Of a DNA stretch of 33,934 nucleotides, positions 7,836-18,198 are shown in pieces. The DNA is from Gammaproteobacteria bacterium (lineage in GTDB: Bacteria > Pseudomonadota > Gammaproteobacteria > Chromatiales > Chromatiaceae). Location: positions 1 through 33,934 of the forward strand of contig JAABSM010000041.1 in the NCBI GenBank assembly GCA_011390365.1. The letters are read 5' to 3'. The first letter of the stretch is position 1; each line of letters opens with the position of its first letter. Position numbers and translations under genes: made by a program. Under the pieces are notes generated by a model. That model was given only the letters and a program-made list of their open reading frames with translations, was not told the DNA's origin and did no database searches.

Positions 7836-7863
7836 ATTATATGGCACCGGCGGAAAAGTGCAA
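7836..7863 (-). promoter_or_regulatory. distal hupB promoter
   Basis: On the minus strand TTGCAC (7863-7858), a 16-base spacer, then TATAAT (7841-7836). It lies just after the lon stop and would give a leader of about 230 bases, reading through the proximal promoter. GCGGTT and AACCGC around the lon stop (7864-7895) could pair as a weak lon terminator just upstream. Confidence 0.65.
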
Positions 7864-7895
7864 GCGGTTTTTTTCAGGTGACGGATTGAACCGCC

Positions 7896-10340
7896 TTAGT
7901 GATGGCGCGCCGGGTCCTTGGTCTCTTCGCTCGGTTTCTTCTCCTTCTCGCCGGCCTCTATCGGCGCCTCCTCTTCATGGTCGAGGGGGTGAGGGGTATC
8001 GGCCAGCGCCAGCGCCAGCACCTCGTCGATCCAGCGTACCGGTCGAATATCCAGACTCTGCTTGATATTCTTGGGGATGTCCACCAGGTTGCGCTCGTTC
8101 TCCTCGGGGATGATGACGGTGGTGATGCCGCCGCGATGGGCCGCCAGCAGCTTCTCCTTGAGACCGCCGATGGGCAGCACCTCGCCGCGCAGGGTGATCT
8201 CGCCGGTCATCGCCACATCGGCGCGTACCGGGATGTGGGTGAGGGCGGAGACGATCGCGGTGCACATGCCGATGCCCGCGCTGGGGCCGTCCTTTGGCGT
8301 GGCGCCCTCGGGGACGTGGACGTGAATGTCGTTCTTTTCGTGGAAGTCGGGTTGCAGGCCGAGTACGTCGGCGCGACTGCGCACCACGGTCATGGCGGCC
8401 TGAATCGACTCCTGCATCACCTCGCCGAGCTTGCCGGTGTGGCTCAGGCGGCCCTTGCCGGGGATCAGCGCGGCCTCGATGCGCAGCAGTTCGCCGCCCA
8501 CCTCGGTCCAGGCCAGGCCGGTCACCTGTCCCACCTGATCCCGCTCTTCGGCGCGACCGAAGCGGAAGCGCTTGACGCCCAGATAGTGCTCCAGGCGCGC
8601 GGGGGTGACGGTGGTGGTCTTGTCCGTCTTCTTGAGCAGCACGTCGCGAATCACCTTGCGCGCGATCTTGGAGATCTCCCGCTCCAGGTTACGCACCCCA
8701 GCCTCGCGGGTGTAATAGCGAATGATGTCACGAATCGTCGATTCGCGGATCTGCAGCTCCTTCTTTTTGACCCCGTTCTTCTCCATCTGCTTGGGGACGA
8801 GATAGCGGGTAGCGATGTTGACCTTCTCATCCTCGGTGTAGCCCGAGAGGTGGATCACCTCCATGCGGTCGAGCAGCGCGGGCGGGATGTTGAGGCTGTT
8901 GGCGGTGGCCACGAACATCACCTCGGAGAGGTCGAAGTCCACCTCCAGGTAGTGGTCGCCGAAGGTGTGGTTCTGTTCCGGGTCCAGCACTTCAAGCAGC
9001 GCGGACGCCGGGTCGCCCCGGAAGTCCATCGCCATCTTGTCGATTTCATCAAGCAGAAACAGAGGGTTGCGGGTTCCGGCCTTGGACAGGTTTTGGATGA
9101 TCTTGCCCGGCAGCGCCCCGATGTAGGTGCGGCGGTGGCCACGGATCTCCGCCTCGTCGCGCACCCCGCCGAGGGCCATGCGCACGAACTTGCGGTTGGT
9201 GGCGCGGGCGATGGATTGGCCGACCGAGGTCTTGCCGACCCCGGGGGGGCCGACCAGGCACAGGATCGGTCCCTTGAGCTTGCGCACCCGCTGCTGCACC
9301 GCCAGGTATTCGATGATGCGTTCCTTGACCTTCTCCAGGCCGTAGTGGTCCTTTTCGAGCACCTCATCGGCGGCGGCCAGGTCGTTGCGGATGCGGCTGC
9401 GCTTGTTCCAGGGCACGCCGGCGAGGGTCTCGATATAGTTGCGCACCACCGTCGCCTCGGCGGACATCGGCGACATCAATTTGAGCTTGTTGAGCTCGCT
9501 GTTGGCCTTCTCCTTGGCCTCCTTGCTCATGCCGGCCTTGTCGATGCGGTTTTGCAGGTCCTCGATCTCGTTGGGGACGTCGTCGAGTTCGCCCAGCTCC
9601 TTCTGGATCGCCTTCATCTGCTCGTTGAGGTAATACTCGCGCTGGTTCTTCTCCATCTGGCGCTTGACGCGACCGCGGATGCGCTTCTCCATCTTGAGGA
9701 TGTCGTTCTCGCCCTCCATCAGCCCCATCAGGTGTTCCAGGCGGGCGCGCACGTCGACGATCTCCAGCACCTTCTGCTTCTCATCCAGCTTGAGGGCCAT
9801 GTGGGCGGCCATGGTGTCGGCCAGACGGCTCGGTTCGTCGATGCTGGAGAGGGAGGTGAGCACCTCCGGCGGTACCTTCTTGTTGAGCTTGACGTACTGA
9901 TCGAAGAGGGAGGTGGCGGAGCGGATCAGCACCTCGGTCTCGCGATCGCTCTCGATCATCGCCTCGACCATGGGCTCGATCTCGGCGCTGAAGAACTCTT
10001 CCCCTTCCACGAAGCGCACCAGCTCGGCCCGCGAACCACCCTCCACCAGCACCTTGACGGTACCGTCGGGCAGCTTGAGCATTTGCAGGATGGTGGCGAG
10101 GGCGCCGACCGCGAAGAGATCCTTTTCGGCGGGGTCGTCGACCTCCGCGCTGCGCTGGGCCAGCAGCAGGATCTGCTTGTCTTCCCGCATCGCCGCGTCG
10201 AGGGCCTTGATCGACTTCTCGCGTCCCACGAACAGGGGGATGACCATGTGAGGATAGACCACCACGTCGCGCAATGGCAGTACCGGTAGTACCGCGTCAG
10301 GGACGCCTGCACCGGGATTGAAAACAGCTTTGTGACCCAT
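7896..10340 (-). CDS. lon: ATP-dependent protease Lon
   Basis: An 814-residue Lon, a AAA+ serine protease for misfolded and regulatory proteins in the cytosol. It has a LAN substrate-binding domain at about 15-210 ([20 protein letters not shown]), a coiled coil at about 210-260, Walker A GPPGVGKT (364-371), Walker B LFLLDEID (427-434), and a C-terminal protease domain with the Ser-Lys dyad S687 (PKDGPSAG) and K730 (GGLKEK). The C-terminal tail is charged and about 25 residues longer than the E. coli enzyme. The ATG at 10340 has GGAGG ahead of it. A sigma32-like promoter candidate lies at 10470-10499, consistent with heat-shock control known for lon. It sits in the canonical place between clpX and hupB. 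Confidence 0.98.
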   Translation of the reverse strand: MGHKAVFNPGAGVPDAVLPVLPLRDVVVYPHMVIPLFVGREKSIKALDAAMREDKQILLLAQRSAEVDDPAEKDLFAVGALATILQMLKLPDGTVKVLVEGGSRAELVRFVEGEEFFSAEIEPMVEAMIESDRETEVLIRSATSLFDQYVKLNKKVPPEVLTSLSSIDEPSRLADTMAAHMALKLDEKQKVLEIVDVRARLEHLMGLMEGENDILKMEKRIRGRVKRQMEKNQREYYLNEQMKAIQKELGELDDVPNEIEDLQNRIDKAGMSKEAKEKANSELNKLKLMSPMSAEATVVRNYIETLAGVPWNKRSRIRNDLAAADEVLEKDHYGLEKVKERIIEYLAVQQRVRKLKGPILCLVGPPGVGKTSVGQSIARATNRKFVRMALGGVRDEAEIRGHRRTYIGALPGKIIQNLSKAGTRNPLFLLDEIDKMAMDFRGDPASALLEVLDPEQNHTFGDHYLEVDFDLSEVMFVATANSLNIPPALLDRMEVIHLSGYTEDEKVNIATRYLVPKQMEKNGVKKKELQIRESTIRDIIRYYTREAGVRNLEREISKIARKVIRDVLLKKTDKTTTVTPARLEHYLGVKRFRFGRAEERDQVGQVTGLAWTEVGGELLRIEAALIPGKGRLSHTGKLGEVMQESIQAAMTVVRSRADVLGLQPDFHEKNDIHVHVPEGATPKDGPSAGIGMCTAIVSALTHIPVRADVAMTGEITLRGEVLPIGGLKEKLLAAHRGGITTVIIPEENERNLVDIPKNIKQSLDIRPVRWIDEVLALALADTPHPLDHEEEAPIEAGEKEKKPSEETKDPARHH

Positions 10341-10469
10341 TTCGGATCCTCCTGCCTATTGGCTTGCTGGGGCATGTAGGGTCGCGACGAGTTGCGATGT
10401 CGCGGCGCTGATCATGGCTGGCTGGGTGAGATTTCGGGAAAGGGGCGTCTTGCTGGCGCCCATAACCGG

Positions 10470-10499
10470 ACATTGCGGCCCGCGCGGGGGGAATTCAAG
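10470..10499 (-). promoter_or_regulatory. candidate heat-shock (sigma32) promoter of lon
   Basis: On the minus strand CTTGAAT (10499-10493), a 15-base spacer, then CGCAATGT (10477-10470), compared with consensus CTTGAAA and CCCCATNT. It lies about 130 bases upstream of the lon start, where the known family regulation would place it. The match is good in the -35 and partial in the -10. Confidence 0.5.
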
Positions 10500-10528
10500 G
10501 GGCGCGATCGGCGCGGAGGCGCGGCAGT

Positions 10529-10553
10529 GATCAGGAAAGCGCCTTTTCTGATC
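10529..10553. repeat. dyad between clpX and lon
   Basis: GATCAG at each end with AAAG/CTTT next to them gives an 11-position dyad with one mismatch around a 3-base centre. There is no T-run on either strand, so it could be an operator or an mRNA stem just downstream of clpX. Confidence 0.4.
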
Positions 10554-10611
10554 GAGCAGCGAGGTGCATGGGCGGTCGGGGCGAGCGTCACGGCGTCGCC
10601 CCGGGCCGTCT

Positions 10612-11883
10612 TCAGTCGGATGCGGCAAGCTGCTTTTCGCCGCCTTCATAGATGATATAGGGGGCGTTTTCGCCACTGATGACCGATTCGTCGACCACCA
10701 CCTTGCCGACATTCTCCATCGAGGGGAGGTCGTACATGGTGTCGAGCAGCACCTGCTCCATGATGGTGCGCAGGCCACGGGCGCCGGTCTTGCGTTCGAG
10801 CGCCTTGGTGGCGATGGCGCGCAGGGCGTCTTCCCGGAACTCCAGTTCCACCCCTTCCATGTCGAACAGCTTGCCGTACTGTTTGGTGAGGGCGTTCTTG
10901 GGTTCGCGCAGGATCTGGATCAGCGCCTCTTCATCCAGCTCCTCCAGGGTGGCGATCACCGGCAGGCGACCGACGAACTCCGGGATCAGACCGTAGCGAA
11001 TCAGGTCCTCGGCTTCCACCTCGCTCAATACCTCGCCGACGCTGCGGCTTTCGTCCTTGCTGCGGACCTCGGCGGAGAAGCCGATGCCGCCCTTTTCGGA
11101 GCGATTGCGGATCACCTTGTCGAGGCCGGCGAAGGCGCCGCCGACGATGAACAGGATGTTGGCGGTATTCACCATCAGGAACTCCTGTTGCGGGTGCTTG
11201 CGTCCGCCCTGGGGCGGCACCGAGGCGACGGTACCCTCGATCAGCTTGAGCAGCGCCTGCTGGACGCCTTCGCCGGAGACGTCGCGGGTGATGGAGGGGT
11301 TGTCCGACTTGCGCGAGATCTTGTCGATCTCGTCGATGTAGACGATGCCGGTCTGGGCCTTCTCCACATCGTAGTCGCACTTTTGCAACAATTTCTGGAT
11401 GATGTTCTCCACGTCCTCGCCCACGTAACCCGCCTCGGTGAGGGTGGTGGCGTCGGCGATGGTGAAGGGGACATTGAGCATGCGCGCGAGGGTCTCGGCG
11501 AGCAGGGTCTTGCCCGAACCGGTGGGACCGATCAGCAGGATGTTGCTCTTGGCGATCTCGATCTCGTCATCGCCGCCATTTGATTCCAGTCTCTTGTAGT
11601 GGTTGTAGACCGCTACCGACAGTACCTTTTTGGCCCGCGCCTGACCGATCACGTACTGATCGAGCAGGTCGTAGATCTCCTGGGGGCGGGGCAGTTTGCC
11701 CGAAGACTCGCCGGGGGTTTCCTGCATCTCCTCGCGGATAATGTCGTTGCACAGTTCGACGCACTCGTCACAGATGAACACCGAGGGACCGGCGATCAGT
11801 TTGCGCACCTCGTGCTGGCTCTTCCCGCAAAAGGAACAATACAGGAGTTTGCCGTCATCTCCACGGCTGTTGCTGCTACTCAT
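10612..11883 (-). CDS. clpX: ClpX, ATPase subunit of ClpXP
   Basis: A 423-residue AAA+ unfoldase that feeds substrates to ClpP. The N-terminal zinc-binding domain has C16, C19, C38 and C41 (CSFCG and CDEC). Walker A GPTGSGKT is at about 119-126 and Walker B VYIDEID at about 181-187. The ClpP-docking loop is present (GGIGFSAEV), and there is a C-terminal small domain. The length equals the family norm. The start at 11883 gives [16 protein letters not shown]. clpP ends 102 bases upstream and the two are probably one transcript; lon follows after 271 bases with its own candidate promoter. Confidence 0.98.
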   Translation of the reverse strand: MSSSNSRGDDGKLLYCSFCGKSQHEVRKLIAGPSVFICDECVELCNDIIREEMQETPGESSGKLPRPQEIYDLLDQYVIGQARAKKVLSVAVYNHYKRLESNGGDDEIEIAKSNILLIGPTGSGKTLLAETLARMLNVPFTIADATTLTEAGYVGEDVENIIQKLLQKCDYDVEKAQTGIVYIDEIDKISRKSDNPSITRDVSGEGVQQALLKLIEGTVASVPPQGGRKHPQQEFLMVNTANILFIVGGAFAGLDKVIRNRSEKGGIGFSAEVRSKDESRSVGEVLSEVEAEDLIRYGLIPEFVGRLPVIATLEELDEEALIQILREPKNALTKQYGKLFDMEGVELEFREDALRAIATKALERKTGARGLRTIMEQVLLDTMYDLPSMENVGKVVVDESVISGENAPYIIYEGGEKQLAASD

Positions 11884-11985
11884 ATTCTCTCCCCGCCGCC
11901 TGGCGGCGCCGGTATCGGCGTTTTGATTCGGCTGTTTCCATTGCTATTCAGTCAAATGGCGGCTCGATTCGATTTTGTCGCGCCC

Positions 11986-12618
11986 CTATTTGGCCTCAAC
12001 TCCGGGGCGTCTGTCCAGTACCTCGTCGATCAGGCCGTATTCCCGGGACTGTTCGGAACTCATGAAGTTGTCCCTTTCGGTGTCTCTTTCAATGGTTTCG
12101 ATGTCCTGCCCGGTGTGTTGGGCGAGGATGTGGTTGAGCCGATCCCGCAGCAGCAGGATCTCCTTGGCATGAATCTCGATATCGCTGGCCTGGCCCTGAT
12201 AGCCGCCCAGGGGTTGATGGATCATCACCCGCGAGTGGGGCAGGCAGTAGCGCTTGCCCGCCGCGCCGCCGGCCAGCAGCAGTGCGCCCATGCTCGCCGC
12301 CTGGCCGATGCACATGGTACTGACATCGGGGCGGATGAACTGCATGGTGTCGTAGATCGCCAGCCCGGCGCTGACCACGCCGCCGGGGGAGTTGATGTAG
12401 ATGCTGATGTCCTTGTCAGGGTTTTCCGACTCCAGGAACAGCAGCTGGGCGACGATCAGGTTGGCCATGTGGTCCTCCACCGGCCCGACCAGAAAGATCA
12501 CCCGCTCCTTGAGCAGGCGGGAGTAGATATCGTAGGCCCGTTCGCCCCGCGCCGTCTGTTCCACCACCATGGGGATGAGGCCGAGATTGGTTGCGTCGAG
12601 TGCGCCGGATCGATTCAT
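11986..12618 (-). CDS. clpP: ATP-dependent Clp protease proteolytic subunit
   Basis: A 210-residue serine protease that forms the double heptameric chamber of ClpXP and ClpAP. The triad is visible: S109 in GQAASMGA, H134 in RVMIHQP and D183 in ERDNFMS, at spacings matching E. coli ClpP. A short N-terminal extension ([13 protein letters not shown]) before [13 protein letters not shown] is likely the cleaved propeptide. It is preceded by tig, 163 bases upstream, and followed by clpX. Confidence 0.98.
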   Translation of the reverse strand: MNRSGALDATNLGLIPMVVEQTARGERAYDIYSRLLKERVIFLVGPVEDHMANLIVAQLLFLESENPDKDISIYINSPGGVVSAGLAIYDTMQFIRPDVSTMCIGQAASMGALLLAGGAAGKRYCLPHSRVMIHQPLGGYQGQASDIEIHAKEILLLRDRLNHILAQHTGQDIETIERDTERDNFMSSEQSREYGLIDEVLDRRPGVEAK

Positions 12619-12781
12619 GGTCTACTGCTCCCTAAACTGTTGCACGCCCCTTGCGGGGGTTGCCAGGGGTGGAGGCTTGTGCCTTCCCCCGCCGGCTGAT
12701 TTGACGGTGGCCGAAAAGCGGGGTTGTGGCGTGGCGATACGAGCCAACGCGGCCCCGGATCCGGGTATTCGGGCGGGGTGA

Positions 12782-14080
12782 TCAGGACTGCCCCTGATTC
12801 ATGATGGCGTAGAAGTCGCTGACCTCTTCCTCCACCTTGGCCTGCTCCAGCACCCAGTCTACCACCTGATCTTCCAGCACCAGCCCTTCGACGCTGCTAC
12901 GCTGCTGGGGATTGCCTTCGTAGTAGTCTATCACTTCCCGCGGGTTCTCGAAGCTTTCGGCCATCTCCTCGATGCGCTGCCTGACCTTTTCGGCATCGAC
13001 CTTGATGTCGTTCTGCTTGATGACTTCAGCAATAATCAGGCCAAGCGACACCCGCTTTTTGGCCTGGTCCTCGAAGATCTCCAGCGGCAGCTCGAATTTC
13101 CGGGCCTGGGCATTCTGACCCATGTTCTGGCGGGCCTGTTCGCGCAGCGCCTTGCACTCCTCCTTGACCATTGCCGCGGGTGCATCGACCGCGGTGCTGG
13201 CGAGGAGGGCGTCCATCACCTGATTCTTGACCTTGGACCGGATACGTTCGCGCAGTTCCCGCTCCATGTTGGTGCGTACGTCCTTGCGCAGCGCCTCTTC
13301 GCCGCCCTCTTCGATGCCGAAGGCCTTGCAGAATTCGTCGTCGATCTCGGGCAGCAGCGGCTCTTCCACCTTGGCGACGGTGACGTCGAAGGTGGCATCC
13401 TTGCCGGCCAGCTTCTCGGCCTTGTAGTCTTCCGGGAACCTGATCTCCAGGGTCCTCTCCTCGCCCGCCTTGACGCCGCTGAGGCCGCTCTCGAAGCCAT
13501 CGATCATGGCCCCGGAACCGAGGGTCAAAGGCACGTCGTTGGCGGCACCGCCCTCGAACTCCTCGCCGTCGATCTTGCCCACGAAGCTGATGGTGAGGCG
13601 GTCGCCCTCCGCGGCGGCGCGATCGGCCTCCTGCCAGTCGGCGCGCTGCTCACGCAGACGCTGGATCATCTTGTCCACGTCCGCGTCGGTGATCTCGGCC
13701 TGGGGACGGCTGATCTCGGCGCTGGCGAGGTCGCCGACGTTGATCTCCGGCAACACCTCGAAGATGGCGGTGTAGCCCATGCCCCGGTCGCGCTTCAGCA
13801 CCTCGATGCGGGGCTCGCCGACGGGGTGGACCGCCTGCTGGGAGAGGGCTTCGGGGTAGGTCTGGCGAACCAGTTCGCTATAGATCTCTTCTCGAACCTG
13901 CTGGCCGAAACGCTGACGCACCATGCGCAGCGGAACCTTGCCGGGACGAAACCCATCCATGCGGACATGGCGCGCCATCTCTTTCAGACGCTTCTCGAAC
14001 TCCGGCTCCACCCGCTCGGGGGGAAGCTCCACCGTCATACGCCGTTCAAGACCCTCGGTCGATTCGATCGAAACTTGCAT
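12782..14080 (-). CDS. tig: trigger factor
   Basis: A 432-residue ribosome-bound chaperone and prolyl isomerase at the nascent-chain exit. The N-terminal ribosome-docking domain carries the signature GFRPGKVP (GFRxGKxP). An FKBP-like PPIase domain at about 150-245 (GDRLTISFVGKIDGEEFEGG) is followed by a long helical C-terminal domain. The length is that of E. coli TF. It is the first protein gene of the tig-clpP-clpX-lon block and lies about 85 bases after tRNA-Leu on the same strand; a promoter upstream of the tRNA may feed both. Confidence 0.97.
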   Translation of the reverse strand: MQVSIESTEGLERRMTVELPPERVEPEFEKRLKEMARHVRMDGFRPGKVPLRMVRQRFGQQVREEIYSELVRQTYPEALSQQAVHPVGEPRIEVLKRDRGMGYTAIFEVLPEINVGDLASAEISRPQAEITDADVDKMIQRLREQRADWQEADRAAAEGDRLTISFVGKIDGEEFEGGAANDVPLTLGSGAMIDGFESGLSGVKAGEERTLEIRFPEDYKAEKLAGKDATFDVTVAKVEEPLLPEIDDEFCKAFGIEEGGEEALRKDVRTNMERELRERIRSKVKNQVMDALLASTAVDAPAAMVKEECKALREQARQNMGQNAQARKFELPLEIFEDQAKKRVSLGLIIAEVIKQNDIKVDAEKVRQRIEEMAESFENPREVIDYYEGNPQQRSSVEGLVLEDQVVDWVLEQAKVEEEVSDFYAIMNQGQS

Positions 14081-14163
14081 GAAACCTCTCGGGCGTCCGG
14101 GCGCCCCTCCTGAAATTGTCTACTCAATCCCGCCGCGACAAGCCGTCGAACGGGCACGAATTC

Positions 14164-14248
<85 letters not shown>

Positions 14249-14269
14249 CTGTAAAAAATCGAACGCGTG

Positions 14270-14298
14270 ATTATAGACCACTGAGCGCCGCTTGTCTT
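14270..14298 (-). promoter_or_regulatory. promoter of tRNA-Leu
   Basis: On the minus strand AAGACA (14298-14293), a 17-base spacer, then a perfect TATAAT (14275-14270). Transcription would start near 14263, about 15 bases before the tRNA. Confidence 0.75.
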
Positions 14299-14414
14299 GG
14301 GGAATTCAACCAGCCTTTGATTCCGTTTTAACCCGCGATGCGTCAGCGGGGGAGTCCGGCCCATGCCATACTCACTGTACCCGTTGGCACTGTGACGGCG
14401 GCGGTGCGCTGGAT

Positions 14415-14669
14415 TCACGCCACCCATCGCTCGGTAATCGCCTCCTTGCCCTCCACCTGAGCCGCAGCCTCTTGCTGATGGCTCAGGATCCAGTCCAAGG
14501 CCAGCGCCAGCAGTTTCAGGCGGTGGTGTGGAGGCATGGCCAGGGCGGTCTGGATCTCCGGTGGCGTGGTCCCCGCGGGTCTTTGTGTAGCGAAGCCCGC
14601 TGACGCCTCGCCCACGCCTCCTCTGCCAATGGAATCCGTCATCCCGACCACAGCCTGCCCCTGGGAAGG
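14415..14669 (-). other. unassigned DNA next to the hsd wreckage
   Basis: This stretch shows no gene I recognise. One minus-strand frame is open and could read as the tail of a protein (PPHHRLKLLALALDWILSHQ and KEAITERW, ending at 14415), continuing from the hsdR scrap in another frame. It has no ribosome-binding site or start of its own. It may be a third gene fragment. 14299-14414 also shows nothing recognisable. Confidence 0.3.
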
Positions 14670-14670
14670 C

Positions 14671-15150
14671 AGCATCAAACCCGGTCAGCCACATATCCCG
14701 CACGATCACCAGCCGCAGCGGGTCCTTGGAGCGGTCGGCCTCATCATTCATGCCGATGGTGGAGAGCAGGTCGATCAGTTCGCCGAGCATGACCTTGTTC
14801 AGCGCCGGGCGGGCGTACTCCTTGGGCGGCACGCCCTTGAGGCCGTCATTGCTCTTTATCCAGGGCGAGCATGGCGTCGTCGATGAACTTGCCGATCTTT
14901 TCGCTCTTGGCGTTGGCCTGGCGCCTGGACCAGCGGGCCGCGGGCGGGACCCAGAAGACGTTTGCGGCGATGTAGTCGTCGCGGCCGCGGGATCGGCGAC
15001 CTCGACCTGGAGGATTTGGTAGCGGGCCTCGAAGGCGTCGGAGATGTATTTGAGGAAGATCAGGCCGAGCACGATGTGCTTGTACCCGCTGGGCTCCATG
15101 TTGCCGCGTAGCTTGTCGGCGGCGAGGCCAGTAGAGTTGCGCCATCCTGG
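14671..15150 (-). pseudogene. type I restriction-modification remnant: hsdM 5' part joined to an hsdR scrap
   Basis: Read leftward in three frames, the sequence gives AADKLRGNMEPSGYKHIVLG and LIFLKYISDAFEARYQ, then DDYIAANVFWVPPAARW and SEKIGKFIDDAMLALDKEQ, then PPKEYARPALNKVMLGELID and GMNDEADRSKD. This is the N-terminal helical domain of an HsdM methyltransferase. Directly after it comes LVIVRDMWLTGFDA (14672-14718), a conserved helicase-domain segment of HsdR. The whole methyltransferase catalytic domain, hsdS and nearly all of hsdR are therefore deleted. At least two frameshifts lie inside the hsdM part. It is clearly dead. It sits between ychF and the tRNA-Leu promoter, facing away from ychF. 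Confidence 0.85.
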
Positions 15151-15260
15151 CCATTCGAATCCCCGCAAGGGTGGCTGGGCAAGTCGATCGGTTTTCAAAA
15201 AGGCCCAAAACGCTTATCCTTGCCCACCTTTACGAACAGATCAGCCTACGGAACACGCTC

Positions 15261-16352
<1,092 letters not shown>

Positions 16353-16413
16353 GGCTTTTTTGCCCGCTGCGCCACGTCGCTGGTTGATTGCGGAAATTGG
16401 GCACAGGGAGCAA

Positions 16414-16444
16414 GGCGCGCCAGTCCTTGAAGGGCTGGCGCTCC
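16414..16444. repeat. REP-like palindrome, copy 2
   Basis: GCGCCAGTCC (16417-16426), TTGAA loop, GGGCTGGCGC (16432-16441): the same element as 5098-5128 with one base changed in the right arm, turning one pair into a G-T. It lies between ychF and the metalloprotease gene. Confidence 0.8.
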
Positions 16445-16557
16445 TGAAGTTCTCCCGACCTTCACGATGTCATCGATGCGGCCTGGTCTGGTGAACCCGG
16501 CCCGCTGAAGATTGTCTCTGGTAGATAGTTCTAGCCACTTAAGCCCATGATGCAGCC

Positions 16558-18036
16558 ATGCCGGACCATCGCCGCCCCGTCGCCCTTTTTGTCGCCCTGA
16601 TCTTTCTGTGGTCGTCGCTGGCGACCACCTCTCATGCGACCAGCTATCAGCTGCCGGATATCGGTGAGCCCTCCGGGCGGGTGATGACCCCTGTCGAGGA
16701 GCAACGCCTGGGCGACGCCTTCATGCGCGAGGTGCGGCGCAGCGGCAAGGTGATCGACGACCCGCTGCTCAATGATTACCTGCAAGGGATCGGCTACCGC
16801 CTGACCAGCCATGAGGAGGCGCTGGGGCGCAATTTCCGCTTCTTTCTGCTCGACGAGCCGACCATCAACGCCTTCGCCGGCCCGGCCGGCAACATCGGCG
16901 TGCACAGCGGCCTGATCCTGGATACCCAGACCGAGAGCGAGCTGGCCTCGGTGCTCGCCCACGAGATCGCCCATGTTACCCAGCGCCACCTGATGCGCGC
17001 CTTCGACGCCGCTGGCGGCAATAATCTGACCCTCGCCGCGGCGCTGCTGGCGGCGATCCTCATCGGCGCCGCCTCCGGCAGTAGCGACGCCACCCTGGCG
17101 GCGATCACCGCCTCCCAGGCGGCGGCGATCCAGCAGCAGATCAACTTCACCCGCGCCAATGAGAAGGAGGCGGATAACGTCGGCATCAGCATCCTCGCCG
17201 ACAGCGGCTTTGACCCCAACGGCATGGCCGACTTCTTCGAACGTCTGGGGCGCAATACCCGCTTTTATGATTCCGGGGCGATCCCCGAATTCCTGCGCAC
17301 CCACCCGGTCACCACTAACCGTATCGCCGAATCCCGCGATCGGGCCGGTGATTATCCCTATCGCCAGGTCGGCGAGAGCCTGGATTACCACCTGCTGCGC
17401 GCGACCCTCAAGTACCGGGAATTTGATACCCCCCAGGAGGCGGAGCGTTACTTCGCCGCCAGCATCAAGGACGGACGCTATCGCAGCCTGGTGGGACAGC
17501 GCTACGGCCACGCGCTGGCGCTGGAGGCGCTGGGCCGGGGCGGCGAGGCCCTCAAGCGGATCGAGCTGTTGCTGGAGGAGACCGGTTTCAAGCCGCCCTT
17601 CATCATCGCCAAGGCGCGTCTGTTGCAAGGGAGTGGCGAGCGGGAGGCGGGGGTCGAGCTGCTGCGCGACGGCATGGCCATGTACCCGGCCCATCGGCCG
17701 CTGCTGATCGCGCTGGCCGAGGCGCTGCTCGACAATGATCAGGCCGCCGCCGCCGAGCGCCTGCTCGAATCCCATATCCGTGAGGACTCCCGCGACGCGC
17801 GCCTCTTCCAGCTGATCGGCCAGGCCGCCGGGGCCAACGGGCGCACCGCCCTGGGGCATCTCTACCTCGCCGAATCCCTCTACCATTCCGGGCGTCTTGA
17901 GCAGGCCAAACGGCAACTGGAGATCGGCCTCAAGACCCCCGGCCTCGACTATTACCACAGCGCCAGGATCTCCGCGCGCATGGCAAAGATCGATCGCGAA
18001 CTGGCGGAGCGAAAGACGCGCGAACAGAGCCGTTGA
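16558..18036 (+). CDS. bepA: periplasmic M48 metalloprotease with TPR repeats, BepA-like
   Basis: A 492-residue secreted protein. A Sec signal peptide (about 1-28, hydrophobic LFVALIFLWSSLATTSHA) precedes an M48 peptidase domain with zinc motif HEIAH (135-139) and the downstream glutamate in NEKEAD (likely E202). From about 310 the rest is TPR-like helical repeats. The architecture and length match E. coli BepA (YfgC), which assists or degrades LptD during outer-membrane assembly. The MPDHRR start at 16558 is assumed; no strong Shine-Dalgarno is seen. It stands alone between the REP palindrome and the DUF6901 operon. The symbol is by architecture only. Confidence 0.9.
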   Translation: MPDHRRPVALFVALIFLWSSLATTSHATSYQLPDIGEPSGRVMTPVEEQRLGDAFMREVRRSGKVIDDPLLNDYLQGIGYRLTSHEEALGRNFRFFLLDEPTINAFAGPAGNIGVHSGLILDTQTESELASVLAHEIAHVTQRHLMRAFDAAGGNNLTLAAALLAAILIGAASGSSDATLAAITASQAAAIQQQINFTRANEKEADNVGISILADSGFDPNGMADFFERLGRNTRFYDSGAIPEFLRTHPVTTNRIAESRDRAGDYPYRQVGESLDYHLLRATLKYREFDTPQEAERYFAASIKDGRYRSLVGQRYGHALALEALGRGGEALKRIELLLEETGFKPPFIIAKARLLQGSGEREAGVELLRDGMAMYPAHRPLLIALAEALLDNDQAAAAERLLESHIREDSRDARLFQLIGQAAGANGRTALGHLYLAESLYHSGRLEQAKRQLEIGLKTPGLDYYHSARISARMAKIDRELAERKTREQSR

Positions 18037-18198
18037 CGGTCATGGCGCTGCGGCCTCCCCGGCCCGCCCGCGGGGGCAGACTCAGGAGATCGCTGGGCAA
18101 GGTGTTGCCGCCAACGACACTCCCGACTTGCGCGGGAGTCATAACTTCGTCATGATCCGGTACAATGGGTTGCTTGGGCAACGGAAGGGAGCGCAGCT

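Noticed and set aside
7899-10289. 796-codon open frame antisense to lon
   Set aside because: Lies wholly over the certain lon gene. The composition, rich in His, Asp, Gly and Leu, is a codon-mirror artefact.
15171-15260. Upstream GTG start for ychF adding 30 residues
   Set aside because: The family N-terminus [16 protein letters not shown] starts at 15261 and gives the exact family length.
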